From assembly GCA_024681855.1 (NCBI GenBank), contig JAILAB010000006.1, positions 1 through 53,971 on the forward strand: a stretch of DNA of 53,971 nt. Direction: 5' to 3'. This DNA is from Elusimicrobiales bacterium (GTDB lineage: Bacteria; Elusimicrobiota; Elusimicrobia; Elusimicrobiales; UBA9959). The notes below the pieces were generated by a model. The model was not told the DNA's origin. It saw only the letters and a list, made by a program, of their open reading frames with translations, and did no database searches. Below, piece by piece: positions 17,974-26,559 of the stretch (the first letter of the stretch is position 1; each line of letters starts with the position of its first letter). The translations under genes and the position numbers were made by a program.

Positions 17974-18675
17974 TCAAAATCCCAATTCCTTAATATCAAG
18001 AATGTCAGCGTATGTGTAATAGCCAGCTTTTTTAGAGACAAGCCATTTAGCGGCAAGCAAAGCTCCGGAAGCAAAAAGAGCGCGGGATCCGGCGCGATGC
18101 GTTATTTCCACGGTTTCATAAGGCCCTCCGAAAACTATGCTGTGAATGCCAGTGATTCCGCCTAGCCTTGCGCTGGAAATGCCAGGCCTGCGGCTGCTAA
18201 GCTTTTCTATGCTTGATGCAATTCCCAACGCGGTACCAGACGGCGCATCTTTTTTTGCCTTGTGATGCATTTCATGTATGTGCACATCAAAACCCGGAAG
18301 TTTTTTAGCCATATATCCGCTTATGGCCGAAACCAGATTTACGGCAGGGCTCATATTAGGCGACCAGAGAACAGGTATGGACTCCGAAAGCTTTCTCAAT
18401 TCAGAATGCTGTTTATCGGAAAGACCTGTTACGCCGGAAAGAAAAGGAATTCCAGCCTTAGAACAGGCCTCCGCATATTTGACAGTGGCATCGCGCACAG
18501 AAAAATCTATAACAATGGAAGCATTTTGCAGCATTCGCTCAAATAGATCTTGCGAATCCGCAGCATCCATGCCTCCAAGGAAAACAAATTCAGGAAAATT
18601 ATCCAGTTCGCGCCTTACTGCCTGGCCCATGCGGCCATGGATTCCGCATATTATGACATTCAGTTTACCGTCCAT
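17974..18675 (-). CDS. dapB: 4-hydroxy-tetrahydrodipicolinate reductase
   Basis: This is a 233-residue cytoplasmic enzyme of the diaminopimelate/lysine pathway that reduces hydroxy-tetrahydrodipicolinate with NAD(P)H. The N-terminal dinucleotide motif is GIHGRMGQA. The catalytic and substrate block is HEMHHKAKKDAPSGTA, close to the family E-x-HHxxKxDAPSGTA. The C-terminal THRAGSR and FASGAL motifs are also typical. It is slightly short for the family (usually 240-270). The gene starts a two-gene unit with the hydrolase and is divergent from gpmI, so the 97-base gap holds both promoters. It supplies diaminopimelate for peptidoglycan. Confidence 0.95.
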   Translation of the reverse strand: MDGKLNVIICGIHGRMGQAVRRELDNFPEFVFLGGMDAADSQDLFERMLQNASIVIDFSVRDATVKYAEACSKAGIPFLSGVTGLSDKQHSELRKLSESIPVLWSPNMSPAVNLVSAISGYMAKKLPGFDVHIHEMHHKAKKDAPSGTALGIASSIEKLSSRRPGISSARLGGITGIHSIVFGGPYETVEITHRAGSRALFASGALLAAKWLVSKKAGYYTYADILDIKELGF

Positions 18676-18772
18676 ACATTCTGATTATATTTTTTTAATA
18701 AGGCATAGCACAAACAGCGGCATTTTTTTCTAAAATATAAATAACTTAATAAGATTTTAGAAGGTGCAGATT

Positions 18773-20326
18773 ATGGCAAATAAGAAAGTGGTTCTGATAA
18801 TACGCGACGGCTGGGGCCGCGGCAAGGCAGATAAATATAATGCTGTCGCCAATGCATCAACTCCGGCAATGGACAAATACTTGGCTGAATACCCGCATAC
18901 GGTACTAGAACCGGCTGGCGAATACGTAGGCTTGCCGGAAGGCTACCAAGGCTCATCTGAAGTAGGCCATTTAAATATGGGCGCTGGCCGCATAGTCATA
19001 CAGGAATTAAAGCGCATAAAAGACATGATCAAAGACGGCACTTTCTTTGCCTGTCCTGCGCTGAAAAAAGCGTTTGACAATGCCGCGGAAAAAGGCACTG
19101 CCATACACTTCATGGGGCTTGTGCAAGACGAAGGCGTTCATGCCCATCAGGATCACTTATATGCACTTCTAAAAGAAGCCAGCAGACGCGGGATAAAACA
19201 GGCATGGATACATTATTTCGCTGACGGCAGAGACACTCCGCCGCGCTCAACTCTTTCCTATCTGAAAATGCTTCAGGAAATCATGATGCGCTGCGGCAAT
19301 GCAAAAGTGGCAACCGTAATGGGCCGTTACTATGCCATGGACAGAGGAGCAAAATGGCCTCTCACTGACAAGGCATATGCCTGCATAACCAGATGCGAAG
19401 GCACAAAATATGCTTCCGCTGAAGATGCGATAAAATACGGATATGAGAATTTAAAGAACCCGGACGGCACTCCTATGAGCGATGAATACTTGCCGCCTGC
19501 CGTCATCGGAGACTATCCGGGCATAAAAGAAGGCGATTCTGTGGTGCATTTCAATTTCCGCCAGGACCGGGCGATACAGCTTACAAAAGCCTTCGTGGAA
19601 GATGAATACCCTGGCAACAGAGGCAAAAAATACAATATAGTTTATTGCGGCCTCACCAGATATTACAATGAGTTCAAATTTAGCGCATTGCCTGCAATGG
19701 ACGAAGGCGGCGGAATGGAAAACCTGCTTGGCGAAGTAATTTCACAAAACGGCCTGAAACAGCTGCGGCTTGCGGAAACGCAGAAATTCAAGCATGTAAC
19801 CTCTTTCTTCAACGGCAAAAGCACAAAGCCATATCCGGGCGAAGATCAGGTAGAAATAAAAGGAACATGGGATCCTGCCACATTCGCAGAGCACCCTGAA
19901 ATGAATGCGCCTGAAGTGCGCGAAAGAGCCATACAGGAAATCAATGCGGGAAAATATGATTTCATAGCGATAAATTTCGCAAACTGCGACATGGTAGGCC
20001 ATACCGGCGATTATAATGCCGCAAAAAAAGCTGTAGAAGTTACGGACGAAAGCGTAAAAATGGTTACCGAAGCCGCTTTAGCTAAAGATTATTCCGTATT
20101 AATAACTTCTGACCACGGCAATGCCGAAGAAATGTGGGATTATAAAATAGACATGCCACGCACCTCTCATACCGTAAATCAGGTAGATTTCATTTATTTA
20201 GCAAATGATGCCGCAGGCATAAAGCTTCGCCCGCATGGAATTCTTTCAGACATTGCCCCCACAGTATTGCAAATAATGGGACTGAAACAGCCAAAGGAAA
20301 TGACCTCGCAGTCCCTGCTAGCCTAA
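18773..20326 (+). CDS. gpmI: Phosphoglycerate mutase, cofactor-independent
   Basis: This 517-residue glycolytic enzyme interconverts 3- and 2-phosphoglycerate using two metal ions. The N-terminal DGWG motif, the phosphoserine site in GSSEVGHLNMGAGR, HYFADGRDTPPRS and the C-terminal SDHGNAEEM are all present. Length is normal for the family (about 510). I chose the ATG at 18773, with AGAAGG 7 bases upstream; a GTG three codons earlier would also be in frame. Its stop codon overlaps the start of the next gene (TAATG), which indicates translational coupling. Confidence 0.97.
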   Translation: MANKKVVLIIRDGWGRGKADKYNAVANASTPAMDKYLAEYPHTVLEPAGEYVGLPEGYQGSSEVGHLNMGAGRIVIQELKRIKDMIKDGTFFACPALKKAFDNAAEKGTAIHFMGLVQDEGVHAHQDHLYALLKEASRRGIKQAWIHYFADGRDTPPRSTLSYLKMLQEIMMRCGNAKVATVMGRYYAMDRGAKWPLTDKAYACITRCEGTKYASAEDAIKYGYENLKNPDGTPMSDEYLPPAVIGDYPGIKEGDSVVHFNFRQDRAIQLTKAFVEDEYPGNRGKKYNIVYCGLTRYYNEFKFSALPAMDEGGGMENLLGEVISQNGLKQLRLAETQKFKHVTSFFNGKSTKPYPGEDQVEIKGTWDPATFAEHPEMNAPEVRERAIQEINAGKYDFIAINFANCDMVGHTGDYNAAKKAVEVTDESVKMVTEAALAKDYSVLITSDHGNAEEMWDYKIDMPRTSHTVNQVDFIYLANDAAGIKLRPHGILSDIAPTVLQIMGLKQPKEMTSQSLLA

Positions 20327-20544
20327 TGTTCATAAAACTAAGAGTTCATCCAAGCTCAAAAAGAGCTGTCATAAGAAAAAAGGATTCGGACGCTTATGAA
20401 ATTTGGATAAAAGAACCTGCGGAACGCGGCCTGGCAAATGCCGCTGCGCTCCGCGCCCTTGCGGCAGAGCTGGGCATTGACGCAAACAGAATAATGCTTA
20501 TAAAAGGAGCCTGCTCACCATCAAAAATAGTAAAGCTGATGTAA
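20326..20544 (+). CDS. YggU/DUF167 family protein
   Basis: This 72-residue protein starts inside the gpmI stop codon (TAATG). It has the DUF167 pattern: an N-terminal strand with V-H-P-S-S-K, a central ERGLANAAALRALA helix (family G-x-AN-x-A), and an end with ILIKG-x-x-S-x-x-K-like residues (here MLIKGACSPSKIVKL). Members are small, basic, single-domain proteins found across bacteria and eukaryotes; no role is established. It is one base from the next gene, so the set gpmI to lipoprotein is probably one transcript. Confidence 0.85.
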   Translation: MFIKLRVHPSSKRAVIRKKDSDAYEIWIKEPAERGLANAAALRALAAELGIDANRIMLIKGACSPSKIVKLM

Positions 20545-20545
20545 A

Positions 20546-21211
20546 ATGCAAAAAAATATTACGAAAAATAAGATTTTCAATGCAAGGCGCATTTTAGCCG
20601 CCATGGGAATTATTGCATTTTCCACAATTACTGTTATAATAGCTAAGGCAAATCATAAAGGGCCAATGATGCCAGTGCCAGAATATCGCATAGCTGGCGC
20701 TGAAGGAAACAGCAAGCCTATTCTTGAAATTTATGAATACACAGACCTGGCATGCCCGGCCTGCGCAATTGCAAACATATCTATAACAGACATAATAGGC
20801 TTATACGGGGATAAGATAAAGCTACATTTTAAGCATTTTCCCCTTGCCATGCATAAATGGTCTGAAAAAGCATCCCTTTATGCGGATTGCGCCGGAGAAC
20901 AGGGACAGTTTTTTCCTTATGCCCGCATGCTTTTTGAAAACCAGGAAAAGTGGGCTGAATCTGAAACAGAGCCAAAAGAATTTAATATTTATGCGGATCT
21001 GCTAAGCCTTGACAAAGAAAAAATGCAAATATGCCTGAAAAACACATCTAATCAGGAAAGAATAAAGCTGGAAAAGGCTGAAGGCAAAGCTAAAGGAATA
21101 GAAGGCACTCCGGCTTTTTTCATAAATGGAAAATTCCGCATGGGAGCCGGGGCAGTGATAGAGGAAGCAAAAAAAATTGAAAACAAGCTGCTTCAGGAGA
21201 AGCGCAAATGA
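20546..21211 (+). CDS. DsbA-like thioredoxin-fold protein, membrane anchored
   Basis: This 221-residue protein has an N-terminal membrane segment (about 16-33) that would anchor the domain in the periplasm. The thioredoxin fold carries C70-P-A-C73 in TDLACPACA, the redox site, and near the end EGTPAFFINGK supplies the cis-Pro loop (TPA). This is the DsbA/BdbD (thioredoxin_4) pattern: it oxidises or isomerises disulfides in exported proteins. It overlaps the next gene by 4 bases (ATGA). The next gene is a DoxX/MauE-like membrane protein, a likely partner that could recycle its cysteines or pass electrons. There is no DsbB or VKOR in the window. Confidence 0.9.
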   Translation: MQKNITKNKIFNARRILAAMGIIAFSTITVIIAKANHKGPMMPVPEYRIAGAEGNSKPILEIYEYTDLACPACAIANISITDIIGLYGDKIKLHFKHFPLAMHKWSEKASLYADCAGEQGQFFPYARMLFENQEKWAESETEPKEFNIYADLLSLDKEKMQICLKNTSNQERIKLEKAEGKAKGIEGTPAFFINGKFRMGAGAVIEEAKKIENKLLQEKRK

Positions 21212-21675
21212 ATAAGGAAATAAAAGGGCATATTGGCTTTATCGCGCGCCTTATAGCGGGCCTGTCCCTGACAACGGCTGGTTTTCAAAAAACTCTCGCA
21301 TCACATACTTTCCTTGCATGGCAGCTGCAAGGCTTAGGCCTGCCGGATTTTTCATGCTCATTCCTGGCCTATGTCATTCCTTATGCGGAACTCAACCTAG
21401 GGCTCATGCTGATTACCGGCCTGTTCCTCCCGGCAGCAGCTTCCGCATTAGCCATAGCTTTAGCCATTGAGGAAATAATAATGCTTCAGGCATGGCTAAG
21501 AATGCTCCCTGCAGCCGGATTAAATATATTCGGAATATATTTTGCCAGTTCCGCCGCATGGGCCATATTTCAAAATGCCCTTCTGATAGTTCTTTTATAT
21601 CCGGCAACCTTCTCCGGCAAAAGACTGACATTAGATTTTCTAATAGAAAATAATATTTCTAGGAGATTCAAATGA
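21208..21675 (+). CDS. DoxX/MauE-like membrane protein
   Basis: This 155-residue protein has four hydrophobic segments. The first, ARLIAGLSLTTAGFQKT, fits the RxxxGxxFxxxGxxK start of the DoxX/MauE family. The second and third (LGLMLITGLFLPAAASAL and the following EEIIMLQ) also fit. MauE- and DoxX-type proteins work beside thioredoxin-like proteins in disulfide or electron transfer. This gene overlaps the DsbA-like gene (4 bases) and the lipoprotein gene (4 bases), which argues for joint function. There is no conserved Cys pair: the only Cys is in the SFSC-like stretch around residue 49, so it may move electrons by quinone rather than by Cys. Confidence 0.72.
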   Translation: MNKEIKGHIGFIARLIAGLSLTTAGFQKTLASHTFLAWQLQGLGLPDFSCSFLAYVIPYAELNLGLMLITGLFLPAAASALAIALAIEEIIMLQAWLRMLPAAGLNIFGIYFASSAAWAIFQNALLIVLLYPATFSGKRLTLDFLIENNISRRFK

Positions 21676-22514
21676 AAAAAAATATTTTTTTCGCTATTTT
21701 TTTTATTCTATGCGCATGCGCATCTAATGACTACAGGCCAACAACAATGACAAAAGAAGAGGCCGAAGCCGCAATGGCAAAAAACCGCTCTACAGCAAAA
21801 GTCAAAGCTGTTTGGATGCGGGAAATAAACAAAAAGAAAGACACTGATTTCTATCTTGAAGTCGCTCAGGATGGCAATATACTTTCCCGCGAAGAAAATA
21901 ATGGCACTGTTTCAAGCCGCAGGGGTAAAGTGCCTGGAATGATAGCAAAAGCCATGGTGCGTGAAACAGAAAGATCTGATGCCATGTCAGGCCGTGAAAA
22001 GGCTGGGGCAAATTTTTATGAAACAGGCGGCCTAAAAGTATATGCTTACATAAGCGGCGAGCTTACAATAGCAGAGGCTACGATGTCAGATTTAGGCAAA
22101 AATTTTGAGCATGCCTTAGGCGAAGTTACCGATGCCGTCTCAAAAATGCCGCTAACAACCGATATAGCAGGGATGCTTTATTGCGAAGCATATTCAGAAG
22201 ACGACCTTCCGGCCATTAATAAAAAGATAGCTATAGACGGAAAAATTGAAATAATAGAGACTGTGGACATAAAAACCTTTCCCCCATTGATTGCGGCAAT
22301 CAGCGATCAGGGAAGAATGATACCTCTGGAAACAAGAGACAATATCAGAGAGCTTTCTGATTTTATAAACAAATATGACCTTTATGGCTCAAGAGCGGAA
22401 TTCATATTGCCAAGCACAAGAGGAACTTTTGCATGCCATATGGTAAACACATACAGGGCAGCTACGCAGGCACCTCTTACAGAAGAAGAAAAATACGACG
22501 CTATAGATTATTAA
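21672..22514 (+). CDS. Putative lipoprotein of unknown function
   Basis: This is a 280-residue protein. MKKNIFFAIFFILCACASN gives a signal sequence with a lipobox-like L-C-A-C; Cys16 would be the lipidated residue. The mature part is mixed alpha/beta with no domain I recognise. AGGAG lies 6 bases before the ATG, inside the end of the MauE-like gene, so the two are coupled. The order thioredoxin-fold, DoxX-like and lipoprotein suggests a small envelope redox unit whose lipoprotein could be the client or a tether. The lipobox -2 position holds Cys, which is unusual, so lipidation is probable but not certain. Confidence 0.7.
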   Translation: MKKNIFFAIFFILCACASNDYRPTTMTKEEAEAAMAKNRSTAKVKAVWMREINKKKDTDFYLEVAQDGNILSREENNGTVSSRRGKVPGMIAKAMVRETERSDAMSGREKAGANFYETGGLKVYAYISGELTIAEATMSDLGKNFEHALGEVTDAVSKMPLTTDIAGMLYCEAYSEDDLPAINKKIAIDGKIEIIETVDIKTFPPLIAAISDQGRMIPLETRDNIRELSDFINKYDLYGSRAEFILPSTRGTFACHMVNTYRAATQAPLTEEEKYDAIDY

Positions 22515-22538
22515 AGACATGCGCGATATGACACAAAA

Positions 22539-23477
22539 ATGAGAATACTTATAACAGGCGGAGCAGGTTTTCTAGGCAGCCATCTCTCAAGATATATGCT
22601 GGCAAAGGGCCATAAAATAATTGCCCTTGATAATTTCAGCACAGGTTCAGCGGAGAACATCAAAGATCTTTTCGGCAACCCTGATTTTGAATTTATAAAA
22701 TATGATGTGACCAATTACATCAATATAAGCGGGAATCTGGATGCGATAATGCATTTCGCAAGTCCGGCTTCGCCAATTGATTACCTGAAAATACCGATTG
22801 AAACATTGAAAGTAGGCTCAATCGGAACACATAAGGCCTTAGGCGTAGCAAGAGCCAAAGGGGCCAGGTTTCTCATGGCTTCCACATCAGAAGTATATGG
22901 GGATCCGCTGATAAACCCGCAGCCTGAAAGCTACTGGGGCAATGTAAATCCGATAGGACCGCGCGGAGTTTATGATGAGGCAAAGCGTTTTTCAGAAGCG
23001 CTCGTAATGGCCTATCACAAATATAAGAATGTAGACACAAAAATAGTCCGCATTTTCAATACATTTGGCCCTGACATGAGAATTAATGACGGCAGGGCAG
23101 TTCCAACATTCATGACCCAGGCCCTCACAAACAAGCCAATAACGGTATTCGGCACCGGAAAGCAGACCCGAAGCCTATGCTATGTCTCTGATCTTGTTGA
23201 AGGCATATACAGGCTGCTCATGAGCGAAGAGCATGAACCAGTCAATATAGGAAATCCGCAAGAGATAACGCTATTAGAGCTTGCGGAAATGATAAAAAAA
23301 CTGGCTGGCAGCAGTTCAGAAATAGTTTACATGCCGCTTCCAACAGATGACCCAAAAGTGCGCAGGCCAGATACATCAAAGGCAGAAAAACTGCTTAACT
23401 GGAAAGCCGAAGTACCATTAGAGCAGGGACTGCGAAAAACAATGGAATATTTCCGCAAGAAACTAGGACTAAAATAA
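22539..23477 (+). CDS. UDP-glucuronate decarboxylase
   Basis: This is a 312-residue short-chain dehydrogenase/reductase of the extended type. [12 protein letters not shown] is the NAD-binding GxxGxxG, DNFSTG binds the adenosine ribose, and TSEVYGDP plus [11 protein letters not shown] carry the Ser/Tyr/Lys catalytic set. [13 protein letters not shown] and [13 protein letters not shown] are typical of UXS enzymes that turn UDP-glucuronate into UDP-xylose. Length matches bacterial UXS (about 310-320). It acts in the cytoplasm to supply pentose for surface glycans. No neighbouring glycan genes are seen apart from membrane glycosyltransferase-like proteins elsewhere in the window. dTDP-glucose dehydratase is the closest alternative, but the RRPD and YDEAK motifs favour UXS. 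Confidence 0.88.
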   Translation: MRILITGGAGFLGSHLSRYMLAKGHKIIALDNFSTGSAENIKDLFGNPDFEFIKYDVTNYINISGNLDAIMHFASPASPIDYLKIPIETLKVGSIGTHKALGVARAKGARFLMASTSEVYGDPLINPQPESYWGNVNPIGPRGVYDEAKRFSEALVMAYHKYKNVDTKIVRIFNTFGPDMRINDGRAVPTFMTQALTNKPITVFGTGKQTRSLCYVSDLVEGIYRLLMSEEHEPVNIGNPQEITLLELAEMIKKLAGSSSEIVYMPLPTDDPKVRRPDTSKAEKLLNWKAEVPLEQGLRKTMEYFRKKLGLK

Positions 23478-23500
23478 CTCTCACTGGCAAAAAGGCATTT

Positions 23501-24187
23501 ATGGAATACAAATTCAATGGGGACACAGCACTAATTAACGGAACATGGAAAAGCATAAGAGAACTGATTTCCGAGTTGCCTGAGGAAGAATTTAATGTTT
23601 TGGCAAAAGCCCGCGCAATAGACCATTTCCTTAACACAAACCGCTTTTGCGGCCGCTGCGGCGCACCAATGGAACAGGCAGATGACAAGGACATAAAATA
23701 TGCAAAAAGATGTTCATCCAAAAACTGCGAGGGACATATAAAAATATCCTATCCTGTTTATTCAATTGCTGCCATAATAGCCATAACAAGAAATGACGGA
23801 AATGAGCTTCTTCTAGGGCATAACATGGCTTGGCAGCCTAAAAGGGTAAGCCTGCTGGCAGGTTTCATGCAGCCAGGGGAAACCTTAGAGGAATGCGCGA
23901 AAAGGGAAATTATGGAAGAAAGCGGCTTAAGAATCAGCAGCATAAGGTATGTAAACAGCCAGCCTTGGCCTTTCCCGTCAAACATAATGGCAGGATTTTA
24001 TGCTGAAGCCGATGAAAATTCTGAAGCAAAGCCGGACGGACAAGAACTTGACAGCCTATACTGGCTTACCAGAGAAGAAATAAAAAATATTATGGCAGGC
24101 AATTACAATGGGAAAGGCTTGTTTTTGCCAAAAAAAGGCAGCCTGGCAAGAAAACTCATTACGCTTTGGCTGAATGGCAATATATAG
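23501..24187 (+). CDS. nudC: NADH pyrophosphatase (Nudix, de-capping type)
   Basis: This is a 228-residue cytoplasmic enzyme. A zinc ribbon (Cys50, Cys53, Cys71, Cys76) is followed by a Nudix box, GFMQPGETLEECAKREIMEE, and by the NudC-specific SQPWPFPS. It hydrolyses NADH to NMNH and AMP and can remove NAD caps from RNA. The length is a little shorter than E. coli NudC (257) because the N-terminal domain is reduced. It follows the UDP-glucuronate decarboxylase by 23 bases and probably shares its transcript. Confidence 0.95.
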   Translation: MEYKFNGDTALINGTWKSIRELISELPEEEFNVLAKARAIDHFLNTNRFCGRCGAPMEQADDKDIKYAKRCSSKNCEGHIKISYPVYSIAAIIAITRNDGNELLLGHNMAWQPKRVSLLAGFMQPGETLEECAKREIMEESGLRISSIRYVNSQPWPFPSNIMAGFYAEADENSEAKPDGQELDSLYWLTREEIKNIMAGNYNGKGLFLPKKGSLARKLITLWLNGNI

Positions 24188-24280
24188 ATTGGCCTAAATT
24201 CCCGTATATACCGAAAATAATATTACTAAAACATGGCACATGCTTTTGCTTAAAAAATTTTGCCATTTTTTATGTATGCG

Positions 24281-24976
24281 CTATATGCGATCTGAAATAA
24301 TGCTATTAAGCAGTTTTTTTCTTTCTCTCCAATCCGGCATATTCTTATTCATTTCTTCCTTAAAATCACTTCCATGGTTTGGAATTTTTAAATGCACAAG
24401 CTCATGCAAAATTATATATTCCAAACATTCCAGCGGTTTTTCAGCCATTTGCAGGTTTATCCATATTCTCCTTGCTTTTGCATTGCATGTTCCCCAGCGT
24501 GTTGTCATATATTTAGTTTTATATGAAGCGCAGTAAAAACCGGTTTTTTCTTCCCATTTTGGCACAAGGCGGACTAACTGCGATATTAGGATTTTTCTGT
24601 ATTCCTTGCGCACATACTTTTCCCGCTGTTTAATGCTGGCAGTTATTTTCATGCCAAGAATAATCCTGTTTCCATCTATTTTAAAAAAGCGTTTTTTTGA
24701 ATTCTCAAACTGCAAAAGATACTGTTTTCCCCAAATATAATATATTTCGCCTGTTATATATTTTCGTTCCGCAATGTGCGGCTGGCCTTCAAATTTCAGC
24801 TGCTGTTTTTTTACCCAGCCAAGATTAATGCGGACAAAATTCTCAATTGCTTTCACATTCATCAGCAAAGGCGCGGAAACCTCCACGCGTCCCGAAGGAG
24901 GCTTCACATACAGATGAAGATTTTTTATTTTCTTCTTATTAATAAAAACAGGAATTCCGCTTATTTCTATCTGCAT
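24281..24976 (-). CDS. YgjP-like zinc metalloprotease-fold protein (DUF45/M48-like)
   Basis: This is a 231-residue protein. The zinc motif is HELVH in IILHELVHLKIPNHG, with a further His after NHGSDF. CNAKARRIWINLQ precedes it as usual in DUF45 (family W-G-x-C-x-x-x-G-x-x-x-x-N). The N-terminal half is a beta domain. Such proteins are found with restriction-modification genes or alone; their substrate is unknown. It is convergent with nudC over a 93-base AT-rich gap and has no neighbour on its own transcript. A 148-base gap with a terminator separates its start from the end of the peptidase gene. Confidence 0.85.
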   Translation of the reverse strand: MQIEISGIPVFINKKKIKNLHLYVKPPSGRVEVSAPLLMNVKAIENFVRINLGWVKKQQLKFEGQPHIAERKYITGEIYYIWGKQYLLQFENSKKRFFKIDGNRIILGMKITASIKQREKYVRKEYRKILISQLVRLVPKWEEKTGFYCASYKTKYMTTRWGTCNAKARRIWINLQMAEKPLECLEYIILHELVHLKIPNHGSDFKEEMNKNMPDWRERKKLLNSIISDRI

Positions 24977-25072
24977 CAGTATTCTTCCTGTTCTTTCACA
25001 ATAGAATGTATTGCCATAAACATGACGGATTGAGAACTTTTTAATAGGCTTTAAAGAGCAAGACCCTTTAAT

Positions 25073-25103
25073 AAAAAAGCCGGCTCTTTTAGAACCGGCT
25101 TTC
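25073..25103 (-). terminator. Terminator after the clostripain-type gene
   Basis: AAAGCCGG and CCGGCTTT form an 8-base stem around CTCTTTTAGAA. On the minus strand it is followed by TTTTTTATT. It lies just beyond the peptidase stop codon. Confidence 0.85.
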
Positions 25104-25124
25104 TTTTTTACTGGAATACGCTTC

Positions 25125-26441
25125 TTATTTAGAAGCCAGCCATGCTACGAATTCATCCCAGTTGGAATATTTGGCCCACTGCATTTCCTGATAAGAAGCA
25201 GGGACTGCTTTATTCGGCAAGTATACCGCTATGCCTTTTGCTCTGCTAAGCGGATTCGGAGAAGACCACCAGCTGCCCGGCTCATCTTTTGTGCGGTTGT
25301 GGCCAACCAGGTTATGAGTTATATAATTCATAAGGGCCTGGCCTTTTTCTTTTACAGCCTTGTTGTTGGACTTGCTTATGAGCAGGGAAACGAAGTCATA
25401 AAGATCTTTGTTTTCCGGATATGCGAATTTCACGGCATTGTCACGGGCATACTTGGCTGCTTCCACATCATTGGCTTTAGTAACTTCGTAAGCAAAAGCA
25501 TTAACCAGCTGGAGGAACTGAGGAACAGCATTCGCATAAACGAAGCTCTGAGTATAACCGCCGCTCTGGGCATCATAATGATCGCTGTAAGCATCAACGG
25601 CCACTCTGGCAAGCTGAGCTCCAGTCATGGAAGGATTCTTAACGACTGGATCAAGGAAAGTATTGTATGTATAGCCATCGCCCGGCTCAGTTTCTTCTGA
25701 ACCGACTATGTAAGGAACATGATTCTTTACTTCATACACAACTTCAGCCATCTGCATGAGGCAGGCATCTGATCCCATAACAGTTACTCCGCCGATAGCC
25801 TGGAGTATTTTAGCCATCTGGGGCGTGTCAATGTGATTATTGGACTGATCGTCATAGGATATGCCCTTATTGCCATAAAGGCCAACGGACTTAATCCAGC
25901 CTGCGCCATGATTCCAGAATATGAGCATATATTTTTTCGCAGGATAATTTTGCTTTGCCCAGTTGCCGAAATCTATAACTGACTGGTAGCTGCCCATGTC
26001 TTTCATTCCGAGATCCTGAACGACAGGAGAAGTGATCTTATAAGGATCATTGTCTTTCTGCACCAGGTAGCGGCGCACGCCGGTCCAGTCTCCATCGCTG
26101 GAATCAAAGCCAGCCATGCGGCCAAGCTCCACCACGATATTTACCTTATCGGTAGAGCCTATCATTTCCATTTCATTCATGTCCCGGAGAGCAAATTTCT
26201 CAAGGTTGTTTTTGCCATTAACAAAAACCATAATGGTCCATTCTGCCTGGCTTGCGCGCAGTTGAGAAGGCATGGCTTCTACAGCTACTGCGCTCGCATC
26301 AGGAGCAGCTGTAACTGTGTTCTTAAGGGCTTCCTTATAATTGAAGCCGCCGCGATCAAAATCTACTGCCATATCTGCGGCAGCAGCAAAGCTCGCGGAA
26401 AATAACATCGCAATAGCGCCTAAGATTATATTACGTTTCAC
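25125..26441 (-). CDS. Exported clostripain-family (C11) cysteine peptidase
   Basis: This is a 438-residue protein. A clear Sec signal peptide (MKRNIILGAIAMLFSASFAAA) shows export. The peptidase C11 core follows: WTIMVFVNGKNNLE near residue 68, then the catalytic dyad His178 in FWNHGAGW and Cys227 in GSDACLMQ. Clostripain-type enzymes cut after Arg or Lys and are often self-activated. The end shows KGIAVYLPNK, also typical. GGAGGT lies 5-8 bases before the ATG and a strong terminator follows, so it is a well-expressed single gene. Secretion fits peptide feeding together with the POT transporter; a role in host interaction is also possible. It is the only exported peptidase in the window. Confidence 0.92.
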   Translation of the reverse strand: MKRNIILGAIAMLFSASFAAAADMAVDFDRGGFNYKEALKNTVTAAPDASAVAVEAMPSQLRASQAEWTIMVFVNGKNNLEKFALRDMNEMEMIGSTDKVNIVVELGRMAGFDSSDGDWTGVRRYLVQKDNDPYKITSPVVQDLGMKDMGSYQSVIDFGNWAKQNYPAKKYMLIFWNHGAGWIKSVGLYGNKGISYDDQSNNHIDTPQMAKILQAIGGVTVMGSDACLMQMAEVVYEVKNHVPYIVGSEETEPGDGYTYNTFLDPVVKNPSMTGAQLARVAVDAYSDHYDAQSGGYTQSFVYANAVPQFLQLVNAFAYEVTKANDVEAAKYARDNAVKFAYPENKDLYDFVSLLISKSNNKAVKEKGQALMNYITHNLVGHNRTKDEPGSWWSSPNPLSRAKGIAVYLPNKAVPASYQEMQWAKYSNWDEFVAWLASK

Positions 26442-26533
26442 ATTGACCTCCGGTCTTTTATTTCTAAAATCCGTCTATATGCTTATATTATAATGAAAAA
26501 AAACATTTTGCTTCAAGGAAGGACGGCCCACAT

Positions 26534-26559
26534 ATAAATAGGACAAAAGTCCTATTTAT
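26534..26559 (-). other. Stem-loop overlapping the gsk stop codon
   Basis: ATAAATAGGAC and GTCCTATTTAT are a perfect 11-base inverted repeat with a 4-base loop. The gsk stop codon (TAG) is inside the stem. There is no T run next to it, so it is not a classic terminator; it could be a 3-prime stabilising hairpin. Confidence 0.6.
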
